DNA from: Acanthosepion esculentum
Lineage: Eukaryota; Mollusca; Cephalopoda; Sepiida; Sepiidae
Assembly (NCBI GenBank): GCA_964036315.1
Contig: OZ038496.1
Location: 19,655,685-19,719,684, forward strand
Length of the DNA: 64,000 nucleotides
Reading direction: 5' to 3'
Shown here: piece after piece, positions 1 through 10,604 of the stretch
Layout: every line of letters starts with the position of its first letter
Numbering within the stretch: the first letter of the stretch is position 1
Notes under the pieces: model-generated
The model's database searches: none
Told to the model about the DNA's origin: nothing
What the model saw: only the letters and a program-made list of their open reading frames with translations
Made by a program: the position numbers and the translations under genes

Positions 1-1290
1 CTGCTGATGAATGAGACACACAGATTTCTCAAAAATGCATCAAACGTATTTTGAGAATAATTCCTTACACATTACACACGTCGACACGTAATTATATATT
101 CGCTTTTTTGAAAAATGTAAAACAAAATACTGACGCACTCTACATGTGGGACTTTCTTTATTGTACATCTCTAGACGTACACATTCATAGATTTACTTTC
201 CTATTGAAATGACAGCAAGATTATAAGAAATTGCCCTGGACAGAGACACTAACAACGATGTTATCATAATTGTCATAAAACAGTTTATCTGTAAATTAAA
301 GTGAGTAATTAAATTGAACATAAAAGAGACAAATCAAGACAGTTATGAATGAAAATATTAGAAATATAGTTGGGAGAACTGACTGAATCAGTTATTTTTA
401 TGAAAAAAAATCACAGAATCTGCTTCTTTTTTTTCTTTTCCATTGTAGTTGTCAAATGTTTTAATTTCCCATCATAAAAAAAAATAGAGAAAAGGAGACT
501 TGTTCATTTGAACCTTTTTTTTTAAGTGTTATTTAATTTTGAAGTATATAGTAACTTCTCTAAAATATCAGTTCCTATGAATTTACGAAAATATGTTAAG
601 TCTACTAATAAAATTTAATAAAAAGTGTCCAATTAATTACACGGTCTTTTAGCACTATCAGAGAGAAAAAACACATGCAATGAAAATACAATTTGTGAAT
701 TTCCCTTGTGTTGCTTCCAGTCGAAACAAATGGCACATGTGCAGTTCAACCTGTTCCTTATGCATTATGCGGCAGAGTGACAACCTCACACACCCATCAT
801 AAAAAATAATTGCGTATTTGGGCAGCAATCCCTCTTTTATACAAGTTTCATTAAAGACAGCTGACAAGATACTGCGATTAAGTTTTTCATTTTTTCTTGT
901 GTTCTTATAAAGAAAGAAGGATTTACTTTTCTCTGCGATTTCTTTTTTTTTTTTTGGTAAAGTGGATGCTTGTTGAATAAGAAGATTAATCACAGTACCT
1001 TTTCAGACGTCTTTAATAAAAACTTGTACATATGTGTGTCGCAAGTGTTTGTTTAGAGACATGTTTTATTATTAGTTTTATAAACAAACGATAATATTTG
1101 AAATATTTTAAAGTTTGAACGTAGAAAAAGTCATCACAGTACTTTTAATTTTTTTTAATTCAATTGGAAACTTGAAATTCCTAAAGTTTAAACACACATG
1201 AACTATAGACACAAATCATTTAAAGATGTGATCCTAACATTCGGTGAATAATCCTTCAAAAAGAAAACAATATTTTAATTGGCACATTAA
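1..1290. other. A+T-rich DNA without a recognisable gene
   Basis: Nothing here resembles an exon, RNA gene or full transposon. Homopolymer A and T runs are common. A minus-strand reading frame of 111 codons at 658-993 carries, near its residues 44-60, the words FNET and GLLPKY. A similar string (FNQT, NMLPKY) occurs in a plus-strand frame near 5159-5216, so this stretch may hold a fragment of a dispersed repeat with a coding-like region. I do not recognise the protein family. Confidence 0.5.
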
Positions 1291-1299
1291 AACACACTC

Positions 1300-1454
1300 A
1301 TCTATCTTTATTTTCATATCTCTATTTGTTTTTATTTTCATATCTATTTTTGTTTTCATATCTATCTGCTTTTATCTAATTTATCTATCTAATTATCTAT
1401 CTCATTTTCATTATCGATCTATCTCATTTTCATTATCGATCTGTTTTTATTTTC

Positions 1455-1539
<85 letters not shown>

Positions 1540-1545
1540 CTCATT
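1300..1545. repeat. (ATCT)n tetranucleotide array
   Basis: Degenerate ATCT/TTTC units lead into a pure ATCT run from about 1455 to 1538. The open frame across it (a repeating Y-L-S-I peptide) is only a consequence of a 4-bp unit with no stop in one phase. The length is likely polymorphic. Confidence 0.95.
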
Positions 1546-2005
1546 CTTTTTTATCTAAGGAGTACACTGTACACAATAACATGTTGCACTCTTTATCATA
1601 ATGTGACATGTATATTTAAAACTTGTGTTGACTGTTATTATCTTAACCTTCTGGTCCAATTGGCTAGTGTTCCTGCCTTGGTAAAAATCATGCTTTCTGA
1701 TATGTATTTTCCCAGATGACACCACTTCCTCATTCGGAAGTATGATACAACACTATCTTTTACCTTTTCTGCCATTGCCTTGTGTCAAAGTAAACTTTAG
1801 TTATATAATATTTTTTTACTTTTGAATATAGATATAGCAATATACCTCAAATTTAGGCTTTCAATCTGTGTCTGTTTAAACATTTACAGATAAATAATTC
1901 ATGCATTTCCTGGCATGCACAAAATCATCACATGTGGAGAAAAGGTGTTTCCTTATACAGATATATAATAAGACATACATTTATGAAGATATATTTGACA
2001 TTTTT
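1546..2005. other. A+T-rich DNA, no feature seen
   Basis: No open frame, tRNA-like box or inverted repeat of note. It bridges the ATCT array and the duplicated CA/TA block. Confidence 0.5.
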
Positions 2006-2009
2006 ATTC

Positions 2010-2084
2010 ATATTAAATTTGCATTCACACATTTAAACCTTGTGATACGTTTCAATCTATATGGTAATATCTATCTATACACAT

Positions 2085-2127
<43 letters not shown>

Positions 2128-2264
2128 GAGATTTGTGTGCTTCTTATTAAATTTGCATTCACAAATTTATACCTCATGATACATGTTTCATTCTATATGA
2201 TAATATCTGTCTGTCTATCTATCTCAGTCTACTTATCTATCTACCTACCTATCTATCTATATAA

Positions 2265-2310
<46 letters not shown>

Positions 2311-2330
2311 TTGTGTGCTCTTATTTCAGT
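2010..2330. repeat. Duplicated ~138 bp block with CA and TA arrays
   Basis: The segment around 2015-2075 (AAATTTGCATTCACACATTT, then a GTGATA...CAATCTATATGGTAATATCT stretch) is repeated imperfectly at 2148-2212. Each copy runs into short TCTA units and then a (CA)n(TA)n array, at about 2083-2125 and 2275-2310. This looks like a local tandem duplication, with the microsatellites expanding separately in each copy. Confidence 0.8.
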
Positions 2331-2494
2331 CACCTGTGCTTGACGTAATTCCAGGATTTTCAAACATGCTGATTTCCACCTGAATGACAAGAACAACAAC
2401 ACAATCTTCCAAGCCTTTAATAATTCAGGGGATTAAATCTATATATGCCTCACTCTTTTCTCACTTTTCTCACATCTACTTCAGCCTATACATA

Positions 2495-2517
2495 TCTATC
2501 TCTCTCTTTCTCTCTCT

Positions 2518-2561
<44 letters not shown>
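2495..2561. repeat. (TC)n(CA)n microsatellite
   Basis: Short CT-rich run followed by an uninterrupted CA run to about 2560. Confidence 0.95.
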
Positions 2562-2562
<1 letters not shown>

Positions 2563-3340
2563 ATCTGTGAGCAGATATCCGTCTTCACACTATGGTATTC
2601 ACTACTATTAGTTTATTGATTTATTTATACTGTCCAAAATAGGTGCTGGGTTGTACAACAATTATCTTGTGTAGAAATTGGAATTATTGAACCAACTTCA
2701 GTTTTTGACTGTGGTTGCTTACATTCTCTTCACTTTCATAGCCTTGGGAAAGGCCTGAAACTATTTTTCCCTGAATACTTTCACATTAGCTGAAATCTTG
2801 AAATATATTATTACTGGCAGGGGCTACAGTAGTTAGCAGAAAAAAAGAGATGTTAAATGAATGCTTAGTAAATTGCACTCACAGCATTAACCATACCTGC
2901 CTAGTGAATAAGTTTTATGTTTCATGTGACCCTTAACAGGAGCCTGTTACTATGCCAAATTAAATTAGATGTTCCTAAACCACCAGTTTTATTTCATAAA
3001 AACAATATTAGTTGTCATATACTAGAATTTTTTCCATATTATGATGAATATTTAAAAGTGTGACGAAATATTGGCTCTTCAAAACCTCCTTTTTTCATTC
3101 TGCTCATTTTTCTCTCTTTCCCTTTTCTACCTATCTATCTATTGTTTTATTATCTATCAAGGTATATTATTGTTTTTGCATAAAATACATTTGACAAAAT
3201 CTTTTTTTTTGTAATATATTTATCACCTTCATCTGTAATTTATTGCAGATTGATTGAATCTCTTTCTTTTGGTTTATTCTTTTCTATCGGCCTGTTCATA
3301 TTTGCCTATTACAGTTTTTCTATGACTGTATGTCTATTCT
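2562..3340. other. Unannotated A+T-rich DNA
   Basis: No coding region, tRNA-like box pair or transposon end was seen. A few short TCTA units near 3130-3160 foreshadow the array that follows. Confidence 0.5.
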
Positions 3341-3344
3341 CTGC

Positions 3345-3570
3345 TTTTTACTTATCTATCTATATACCTATCTAAATCTCTTTTGAGGTCTAGATCAATC
3401 TCTTTTGAGATCTATCTATCTGTCTATATCTAAATCTCTTTTGAGATCTATCAATCTCTATCTATCTATCTATCTATCTATCTATATCTCTTCTGAAATC
3501 TATCTATATGTTTAAATCTCTTTTGAAATCTATCTTCTGAGGTCTGTCTATTTAGGAGTGTTTTAACGTC
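3345..3570. repeat. Degenerate tandem repeat of TCTA and CTCTTTTGAGATCTATC units
   Basis: Units of about 30-45 bp with the core ATCTCTTTTGAGATCTATCT recur at least five times, separated by variable TCTA runs and diverging toward the right end (TTTTGAAATC, TTCTGAGGTC). This is a mixed minisatellite/microsatellite. Each core holds a short near-palindrome (AAATCTCTTTTGAGATCT). Confidence 0.8.
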
Positions 3571-4054
3571 TATCTCCTCAAAATACAACGCTTGACAAAT
3601 GTCTCACGTTTGAAAATGACCACCTGACAACCTCATCTTGTTCCATTGTCTATATACAAGTGAATGATTTTTACACATACTACAAATTCATTTTGGGTCT
3701 GCATATAAATTTGTCAGACACTTGTAGAGAAATGAACATAAATATTTTCATAATTTCCTCCTGTTTTCATAATTTCTGTTGCTTATTTATACTTTAAACA
3801 CATCTATATTGAAATCATGTAAATTTAATGATTTCACATCAAATACTTTTAACATCCAACCATAACTTGTAACATGATGCTAAAATATATATCTGTCACT
3901 GTATGTTTTTATTGGTTTTCCAGGGCATTTAAAAGGAAGAATTGTCAATTGAAATAGAACTCTTTTTATGAATATAATGTACATTTTAGAGGTGGCTCAG
4001 AAACAAACTCAGATCTCTTGTTTAATTAAAATCTTTTTTGCATTATTCTTTCCC
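3571..4054. other. Unannotated A+T-rich DNA
   Basis: No gene or element boundary recognised. Confidence 0.5.
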
Positions 4055-4474
4055 TGTATGTATGAGAAGGCTTACAGACACATCACATTGAAACACTGTC
4101 TCCTGTACAATCACCGAAGTTAAGCAACGTTGAGCCTAGTCATTACCTTGATGGTTAACTGCTTGGGAATATCAGGTGCTGTAAGCTAGGATGTGTGCGT
4201 GGGATAACGTACAATGGCTCAGAATTGTTAATTGGAGAGCTGAGTTCCAATTCTTGTTGGGTTCACTATATTCACTTACCCACAAATATCCTTGGGAAAG
4301 CTATGAGTCCACCTCTTCTCCTCCCAGCTATGGGTTAATTAGTAAAACTTGTATCACTGAATTATTATTATCACAAAAAAAGATTTTACAATCTAAAAAT
4401 ATTTTCTGGCTTTAAATAACCTACAATGGGTTGATAACCTGTAGAATATGAATCAATCAGTGTATATATGAAAA
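4055..4474 (+). mobile_element. Composite 5S rRNA + tRNA-derived SINE
   Basis: The head (about 4069-4185) is a close relative of 5S rRNA. It has GGCTTACAG at the start, GATCACCGAAGTTAAGCAACG-type sequence around 4110-4130, GATGG, CTTGGGAAT and GGTGCTGTAAG at the end, i.e. the order of a 5S gene including its internal promoter region. It continues into a tRNA-derived part (a TGGCTC...GAGAGCTGAGTTC box region near 4213-4250) and a tail ending in GGGTTGATAACCTGTA...AATCAATCA. Candidate target duplications are 4055-4068 and 4461-4474 (12 of 14 match). SINEs move by LINE-encoded reverse transcriptase and are transcribed by RNA polymerase III; here both a 5S-type and a tRNA-type internal promoter appear in one unit. 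Confidence 0.82.
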
Positions 4475-4910
4475 ATGATTTGTGAGGTTTCTTTTATTCT
4501 TAAAAAACTCTTTGAAAATGGGGAGTTGCCAGATGATAATTTTTCTAATATGGCTTGACACTGGAATCAATACTTTAGCATCATGTATAGTAATGTGCAA
4601 ATGATGATTGCCCACTCACAGCATGAGGACTACCACCATACAGGCCATGGCAGATGAGGTGTTTCCTCATAACTTCTGGAAACCTGATGATTTTGCAACA
4701 CTCAGTGGACTCTCCCGGCATGAGACTGCCTTAATCCAATGACAAGAACCAGTCATAATAATTGTAGACTGTACTGCATATGATTTGAATAGTCTGATGG
4801 TAAGACACTGGCAATGATATGACCTTAACAATCTAAATACTGATCAGGCTCAATGCTGCTTGATTCTATTAATCAAACAGGAATGCTGTCTTCAGCATGA
4901 TTTGACCATA
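4475..4910. other. Unannotated spacer
   Basis: No gene seen. It contains a CTGATGA string at 4683, but no hammerhead partner motifs follow. Confidence 0.45.
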
Positions 4911-4911
4911 A

Positions 4912-4912
<1 letters not shown>

Positions 4913-4975
<63 letters not shown>
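4913..4975. repeat. (TA)n array
   Basis: Nearly pure TA with two single-base interruptions near 4943. Confidence 0.97.
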
Positions 4976-4979
<4 letters not shown>

Positions 4980-5004
4980 ATACTCACAGACAACTTAACC
5001 CCCG

Positions 5005-5222
5005 GAAGATGATCTCAGATGAGATTGAAAGTATTTGTGAAATTAAAAACTATTTGAAAGAATATTTTGGTAGTTTTCTTAATCAACTTTCTATGGCTAC
5101 CAAGAAATTAATCTGTGAACTTGAAAGGATCACAATGAAAACTACTCAACATGATATGTCTAAATTATTTAACCAAACCTATTTGAATGAAAATATGCTG
5201 CCTAAATATACACAATACATAT
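5005..5222 (+). other. Coding-like fragment of a dispersed repeat
   Basis: A plus-strand frame starting at 5009 gives about 70 residues before it enters the tRNA SINE. Residues 51-68 read SKLFNQTYLNENMLPKYT, similar to a minus-strand peptide near 800-870 (AVFNETCIKEGLLPKY). Two diverged copies on opposite strands suggest a repeat-borne frame rather than a host exon. I cannot name the family. Confidence 0.35.
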
Positions 5223-5600
5223 ATATTAGATTGGGGAATCGGAGAGCTGAGTTTGAATTCCAGTCAAATTCATTACGTGCTAATACCCTTGGGAAAGGTG
5301 TGAATCCTCTTCTCCCTCCAGCTATGGGTAAATAGCAGGACAGACTGGGTTCTATAGCCTTGGATGGCAACTGGTCTAGGAGAAGGGCAATTCTGAATTC
5401 AAAACCTGCGGAGGGTTGTTTGGGGACCTTGTGGCACTTAGTGCACCAGGTCTCTGTATTCGGCCCTTCAAAAAGTGTGGATGGTCCTGTACGAGACCTT
5501 CACCACTATAATCAAATCTCATGTGCTGTTGTCGGGCTGTTGGTTTCCTCGGAACTGATCTGCTTGACCCTCATACGTCAAATTCGACGGGAGAGTCGAG
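5223..5600 (+). mobile_element. tRNA-derived SINE, near full length
   Basis: The head has the RNA polymerase III B-box-like GAGTTTGAATTCC inside GGAGAGCTGAGTTTGAATTC (5243-5262). The body holds CCCTTGGGAAAGGTGTGAAT, CTATGGGTAAATAGCAGGAC, TATAGCCTTGG and AATTCAAAACCTGCGGAGG, then AAAAAGTGTGGATGGTCC and CTTCACCACTA. The same order of blocks recurs, more or less complete, at 10640, 16480, 19100, 33690, 58500 and 60155 (minus), which defines the family. This copy is the most complete and ends in a (TA)n array. Confidence 0.85.

Positions 5601-5634
<34 letters not shown>
5601..5634. repeat. (TA)n array
   Basis: TA run directly abutting the 3' end of the SINE. Confidence 0.95.
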
Positions 5635-5637
<3 letters not shown>

Positions 5638-5639
5638 CA

Positions 5640-6115
5640 ATTACAATCATCTATGTTGCTATCTCTGTTTTTTAGCTGTCATAATACCAATTGAAAAAGA
5701 TTAGAACTCTTCAGTAGAAACACTTTGAAACCTTATTTTTCTAATTCATATTCTGACAAGAAATTAATTATCCAGTTAAATAGTTCTTATTTTATGTCCA
5801 GTTTGGTTTCAGGCTTAAAAACTGTGGCTATACTTGATACAAATTACAAAGTACTTGCTAAAACTTTAAAAACTTATATTTTAATTTAAGATGGGAATTG
5901 AGTCAGTTAAAAGCACTTTCTGCTTGAGTTAGTTAATTCTAGAATGGTACTCATTGGTCTAACAGACCCAAGTTTACTGCACACACATTCTGTTGTTATT
6001 TAAAATTTGATAAACTTGAAATATTAATTTTCATTTTCTATAAGACTAAAATGGTTATCCTATTTTCAAGGCTCAAGAAATGGAAATAGTTTCTTCGGAT
6101 TTTTTCTAATTTCAA
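5640..6115. other. Unannotated A+T-rich DNA
   Basis: No gene, RNA box or inverted repeat recognised. Confidence 0.5.
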
Positions 6116-6119
6116 ATTC

Positions 6120-6565
6120 TGGGAGAGCCAGGTGTTCATTTCTGGGCGAGGGATCAGTTCCGAGGAATTTTATCCCCTTTATGCTATTTGTACTAGCAGT
6201 CACTGGATGATGGTCAGGTGACACCTGTTGTGCATGTCAGTCCTTACCAGGTGAGGAGCTAATTCCCATAGACTTAACCCACTTCACGCTGTTAGGTTTC
6301 ATATAGTCTGAGTTGTTAGACATGATTTGTCTTGGGATTGATAGTGCAGTGGTTTCCCGTGCCTTCTCCATGGTGGTTTATGGAGACACCACCTCTAGTT
6401 AGCTGGCCGTTGACTCAGAGAGTTCCTCTGCCCTTTGTTAGGTCTTGTTTTTTTGTCCTACTGGCTTGCTAATGAGCTGCCTCACTTGTAACTTGGAGTG
6501 GGATATTTGGTTTAGTCACCGACATTTCAACTGGAATACTTACCAAAGGGGGGGTGCTAATTAAG
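6120..6565. other. Unclassified G+C-richer island
   Basis: Clearly richer in G and C than its flanks (for example GGTGAGGAGCTAATTCCC, TTCTCCATGGTGGTTTATGG, GAGACACCACCTC). Frames are short and stop-ridden. It could be the remains of an LTR or other transposon. No terminal repeats were found and nothing similar was recognised elsewhere in the window. Confidence 0.35.
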
Positions 6566-6639
6566 TTTTAAGTGTACCAAAAAAAAAATTGAACATAGAA
6601 TATGCTGTGTCAGAGGTAGCTTCACTCAATATGAAATCA

Positions 6640-7068
6640 AAGCATCAACCTGAAAGCTCAAGTCATGTTCTTAAAAAGCCTCTTCAGATTGAGACATTCA
6701 TATGGCACCAAACCCAGCCATAAACATTTAAACAGCTTTCTCAGACCAACAGTGAAAAAAGGCTTTGAGTGAATAAAGCCTGAGGGTCTTAGCAAAGGTT
6801 GTCTTTCTTTGAATATTGTGGATTTTGGCACTACAGAATCATAAAGAAAAGCAGCAAATAACGGAAACCACATCACTTGAGGACTACCAACAGCAGAAAC
6901 AACTAAAATGGATAGCACATCTAACTGGAAGAGAAAATAATGACAAAATCACGATGTTGACCTACACCACTTCAAATAAATGGTCAGGAAGGAAACTCCT
7001 ATCAATGTTGGAAAGAACGGTAATAGCTACTGGACTTGAGAAACCTGTTTTCCTAAAAAATGATTTAA
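6640..7068 (+). mobile_element. RTE-like LINE, C-terminal ORF2 fragment, left part
   Basis: The frame at about 6816-7064 reads TTSLEDYQQQKQLKWIAHL, then RENNDKI, SGRKLLSMLERT and ATGLEKPVFLKND. This is the basic C-terminal tail typical of RTE-like endonuclease/reverse transcriptase LINEs (WIAHV...RENN...SGRKTPS-type words). The rest of the ORF is missing, so this is a 5'-truncated or decayed copy. It continues at 7368 after a piggyBac-type insertion. Related copies lie at 38443-38695 and 38696-39190. Confidence 0.65.
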
Positions 7069-7363
7069 CCCCTTCCCTGGTGCAGACATGTATATACATT
7101 TTTTCAGACATGGATGAATAAACATGTCCAAAACATAATGTTTAAAAACCAGCTATAGACATGTTTATACATCAGTCTTGATTCTTTTTATGCCCTTCTG
7201 AGCTTGAAACAAGTCCAGTTGTCAACATATACATCTGGTAGAGGTGTTAATCACTGCTTGGGTACTTCAAGGTGCCTCAGTTTCTTAGTTACTATATTAA
7301 AAACAAATTAAAAAAATCGTCTGCAAATGAAACGTTTTTCCCAAAATAATTGGTGGGAAGGGG
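7069..7363. mobile_element. piggyBac-type MITE, TTAA target site
   Basis: The element starts CCCCTTCCC and ends GGGAAGGGG, and is flanked on both sides by TTAA (7065-7068 and 7364-7367). TTAA target duplication is the hallmark of piggyBac transposons. The empty site is visible in a related LINE copy at 39081-39100, where ATGTTTTAAGAGAAAG runs without a break, whereas here the same LINE is split exactly at TTAA. At 295 bp it has no transposase, so it is a non-autonomous element. Confidence 0.88.
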
Positions 7364-7475
7364 TTAAGAGAAAGACTTTTTAAATTTCAACTGAAAGCAG
7401 TACTGGCTGCTTGGTTACTGAATGGTAAATGTTTCCTTATAGGGAAATGGCTAATATTACCTTTAGCATTCTTGG
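7364..7475 (+). mobile_element. RTE-like LINE fragment, right part
   Basis: Continuation of the LINE interrupted at 7065. AAGAGAAAGACTTTTTAAATTTC, then GGTAAATGTTTCCTTATAGG, match 39091-39175 in the same order. Confidence 0.75.
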
Positions 7476-8340
7476 TTAGTGTAATTTTTTTTTAATTTAA
7501 ATATTACAGTAAAAATATAAATCTAATATAAAACCAAATGTTTTTAGATTCAGAATAATTCAGAAATATTTACCCTTTTCACAGGATAAGTAACCTTATT
7601 TAATTTCTCTCCTGATATTTTTGTTAAATTTCACATTTAAAAACAACACTGAAAACCTTTCTAGGCAGTTCAATTCTATTCTTTTGTGGCATTATCATGA
7701 ATCTTCATGTTTGTTTGATAATTCTAAAAATGCCACCTTGCAGCCAATGCTTGTTCATTCCAGCCTCTCCTTCAAATTCATGAAAGAGAAAAATAAAATT
7801 CACATATATAAAACAATACCTCCCTGGCTTTTACATGGGTAGCTTCAAAATAATATTAAGCTCAAGCCCCAGAGGTCTATTCCCCTAGGCAGTGAGGCTA
7901 GAGTCATTACCTATCACCTGAGGCCTCCGCATAAGGGGAAGTGACTAGAGGGATTGAGCAATTTTTCCATGGTATTGCCGTTAAACCTTGCGTCACACTT
8001 GGTAGTAATGTGGGCACACTGAAAAATCCATAAATAAAACAATATTACTTCAGATGTTATTTTAGGAGACTCTTAGTATTTGAAATAGATGCCCCATTTT
8101 TATTTATTAAACAGTGTGTATGGGTATTCAAATAATCTAAGTAAAGAAAATGCGTACTCTGGCAGATTTCAGTACTGAGCAAGGAAGGCCAGTAGCCTTA
8201 TTACACACAACTTAATAAATAAAAGTGTGGCCTTTATTTCAAATACTGGTAGTTCAGTATAATAACATTTGAAGTAATATAAATGTCAGATTAAAAGTAA
8301 ATCCATTAATTTTTTATAAAACAGTATATATCCATATTAT
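7476..8340. other. Unannotated spacer with a G+C-richer block at 7860-8030
   Basis: No coding region recognised. 7860-8030 is relatively G+C rich (CCCCAGAGGTCTATTCCCC, GGCCTCCGCATAAGGGG), lacks open frames and could be a repeat fragment of unknown type. Confidence 0.4.
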
Positions 8341-8627
8341 ATACATATATGTTCCTTATTGGATCATCATATCCATATGTGTGTGTCTCTGTGTGTGTAT
8401 AACAGTTTTCTACATTGTAAGAAGAGTCTTCTACATAGAAATGGACAATTCTCCCATCTTCATATAATACAATCTTCTGATGATGTAGTTGAAATAGAAT
8501 TTACTTTAAACTTGACAACTAAAACAGTTTCATTTATTCATATCTGGAATTATTTTTAGCTTATTTATTATTATAGATTATTTTGTCTTGCAGTATTTCA
8601 TCTTTTGCTGACAGCATGAGCAAACTA

Positions 8628-8630
8628 GTG

Positions 8631-8695
<65 letters not shown>

Positions 8696-8773
8696 ATAGG
8701 CAGCATATATTTACATTACAAAGAGTCAAGGTATGATTGACTCTTTGTAATATATATATATATATATATATAT
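8628..8773. repeat. (CA)n(TA)n arrays around a 15-bp hairpin
   Basis: CA then TA from 8628 to about 8698. Next comes a hairpin with arms ATTACAAAGAGTCAA and TTGACTCTTTGTAAT (about 8716-8751) and a 7-base loop, and then TA again to 8773. The hairpin is perfect and lies between two TA arrays. Confidence 0.9.
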
Positions 8774-8880
8774 AAAGACAAAAGGAACATTCTTATCTTA
8801 GCCTACGCATTTTGTCCTCTTATTGACTACCATCAGAAGACGAAATGGATTGGCTAAGATAAGTTTTCCTTTGTCTTTAT
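8774..8880. repeat. Fold-back (inverted) repeat
   Basis: The left arm AAAGACAAAAGGAA...CTTATCTTAGCC is matched in inverse by GGCTAAGATAAG...TTTTCCTTTGTCTTT at the right end, with a centre near 8825. The arms are interrupted by small indels. It resembles a palindromic MITE or a pair of head-to-head element ends. The TTTTTGTCTTTA motif recurs at 9258-9275. Confidence 0.75.
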
Positions 8881-8929
8881 TCTTATGATCCTTTTACAGA
8901 TATATTTTTAATTATATCTGAAATTTTAC

Positions 8930-8949
8930 ACACACACACACACACACAT
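8930..8949. repeat. (CA)n microsatellite
   Basis: Short CA run. Confidence 0.9.
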
Positions 8950-9114
8950 ATGTAATTTAGGATTTATTTTGTTGCACCTGTTTATATACAAAAGCAAGGC
9001 TTTTAAATTTGAGAATATTCATGAATGTTTATCAGTTTGTTGAAAGAGCAGTCAAAGCATATGGAGGACACAAAGTGCCATAATTCAAAGTCTTGCAAAA
9101 AGTAAGCAAGTAAT

Positions 9115-9127
9115 ATTTACACACACA

Positions 9128-9162
<35 letters not shown>

Positions 9163-9165
9163 AAC
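9115..9165. repeat. (CA)(CT)(TA)n compound microsatellite
   Basis: ACACAC, then CTCTCTCT, then TA repeats in sequence. Confidence 0.92.
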
Positions 9166-9239
9166 ATATATTGTTAAATATGACAGACAGCCCATGTCTA
9201 TTATGTTTGATCATGAGCCGTTCTAAGCTTTGTATAGTG

Positions 9240-9400
9240 GCTTTAGGTTCAGGAGAAAATAAAGACAAAAACTGTCCGACATTTGCATATTTTTATTATG
9301 CTGTTCATCGATCCAGCTTTCGGCTCACATGAGCCATCATCAGAGTGGTTATATGGACATTACAACAGATGTTCACCATCAAAGATGACATCCTGTTATG
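9240..9400 (-). repeat. Repeat end with hammerhead-like stem II motif
   Basis: On the minus strand the string CTGATGA (9343 to 9337) is followed by T, then GGCTC, ATGT, GAGCC and GAAAG. This is a perfect 5-bp stem with a tetraloop set exactly between CUGAUGA and GAAA, as in a hammerhead ribozyme. I could not find a convincing stem III or NUH cleavage triplet, so function is doubtful. The flanks (TTTTTGTCTTTA) are shared with the fold-back at 8774-8880. Confidence 0.4.
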
Positions 9401-9810
9401 TTTACATAGAAGTTTGCTATGCAACAATAATGGTTGTGGAATAGCAGACAGGTTGTAAATTCATAATGTGGTTCTATGACGTTGTACATGACCGCATGAG
9501 AATAAGAAATGTTATCAATAGAACCATGTGTTTAAATGCATTTTAATATGTTGTGACTAGTTTGAAATGTAATTTTGCTGAGTGTGGGTTGCTCTGTTTT
9601 AATGTAGATGACCTCCCATATCTTTTTACTGTGATTATGTGTGAGTATTGTTGTGTTATCACATAATATCTGTCTAATAATATGTATATAGATATATTTT
9701 TCTAAGAAATGTTATTTAATGGAACTAAGATCAGAAAGGTTACAGGTAATTCTATGGGAGAGTGTGGTTGTAATAAATCCAATATATGTAGTGGGTTTAT
9801 TATTAGTATC
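9401..9810. other. Unannotated spacer
   Basis: No gene, RNA box or element end was identified. Confidence 0.45.
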
Positions 9811-9813
9811 AGA

Positions 9814-9872
<59 letters not shown>

Positions 9873-9894
9873 CAGGAGTAGTAGTAGTATCAGA

Positions 9895-9933
<39 letters not shown>

Positions 9934-9978
9934 TAGGAGTAGTAGTAGTATCAGAGTATATATATATATATATAGATA
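9811..9978. repeat. Compound satellite of (TA)n and GTAGTAGTATCAGAG units
   Basis: Three (TA)n arrays are separated by near-identical spacers, TTAGCAGGAGTAGTAGTAGT or TTAGTAGGAGTAGTAGTAGT, each followed by ATCAGAG. The whole is a higher-order tandem repeat of roughly 75-90 bp whose TA part varies in length. Confidence 0.92.
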
Positions 9979-9979
9979 T

Positions 9980-10290
9980 TTATCTGTATCTCACTCATTT
10001 AAACCGTTATTTAACTCCTCTCTTTAAAACTTCTCTCTGTTAAATTGTAATCCCCACCTTCACCTTTAGGCCTTCCTGTTCTTCTTTCTTCTATTACACC
10101 TCTCTCTAGAGCTTTCATACATTTCCCTCTCACACTTGTTTCCCACTCTCGCACATACACTCTCACTGAAATTTTGTTTTTATACCTGGAGTCATATTTT
10201 CCAATTTCTTTTTGAATTTGTAGGTCTGATGAATTGGATCGTAATTACGATTCCAATGTTCTAAATTATAACCATGGAATATTAGTGTTT
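9980..10290. other. Unannotated pyrimidine-biased spacer
   Basis: CT-rich on the plus strand (for example CTTCTTTCTTCTATTACACC). No gene recognised. Confidence 0.45.
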
Positions 10291-10298
10291 GAGCCTTT

Positions 10299-10406
<108 letters not shown>

Positions 10407-10409
10407 TTT

Positions 10410-10604
10410 TAAGGTGTGCTATATTTATGGGATAAAGTGCTCAATATCAGAGATAGAGTGTATGTAAATGTAAATATAAAAGTGAACATTGAAGTCAACA
10501 CTCAAAAGCGACAGGCTGTTTTATGCTGGATATAATCATCAGGCCGACGATTGTGTCCAGCATAAAACAGCCTGTCACCTCTGAGTGTTGGTTTCAATGT
10601 TCAC

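Noticed and set aside
1244..1558. 104-codon frame of Y-L-S-I repeats
   Set aside because: Translation of the (ATCT)n microsatellite.
4683..4710. CTGATGA string, tested as hammerhead core
   Set aside because: No GAAA partner with a pairing stem II and no NUH site nearby.
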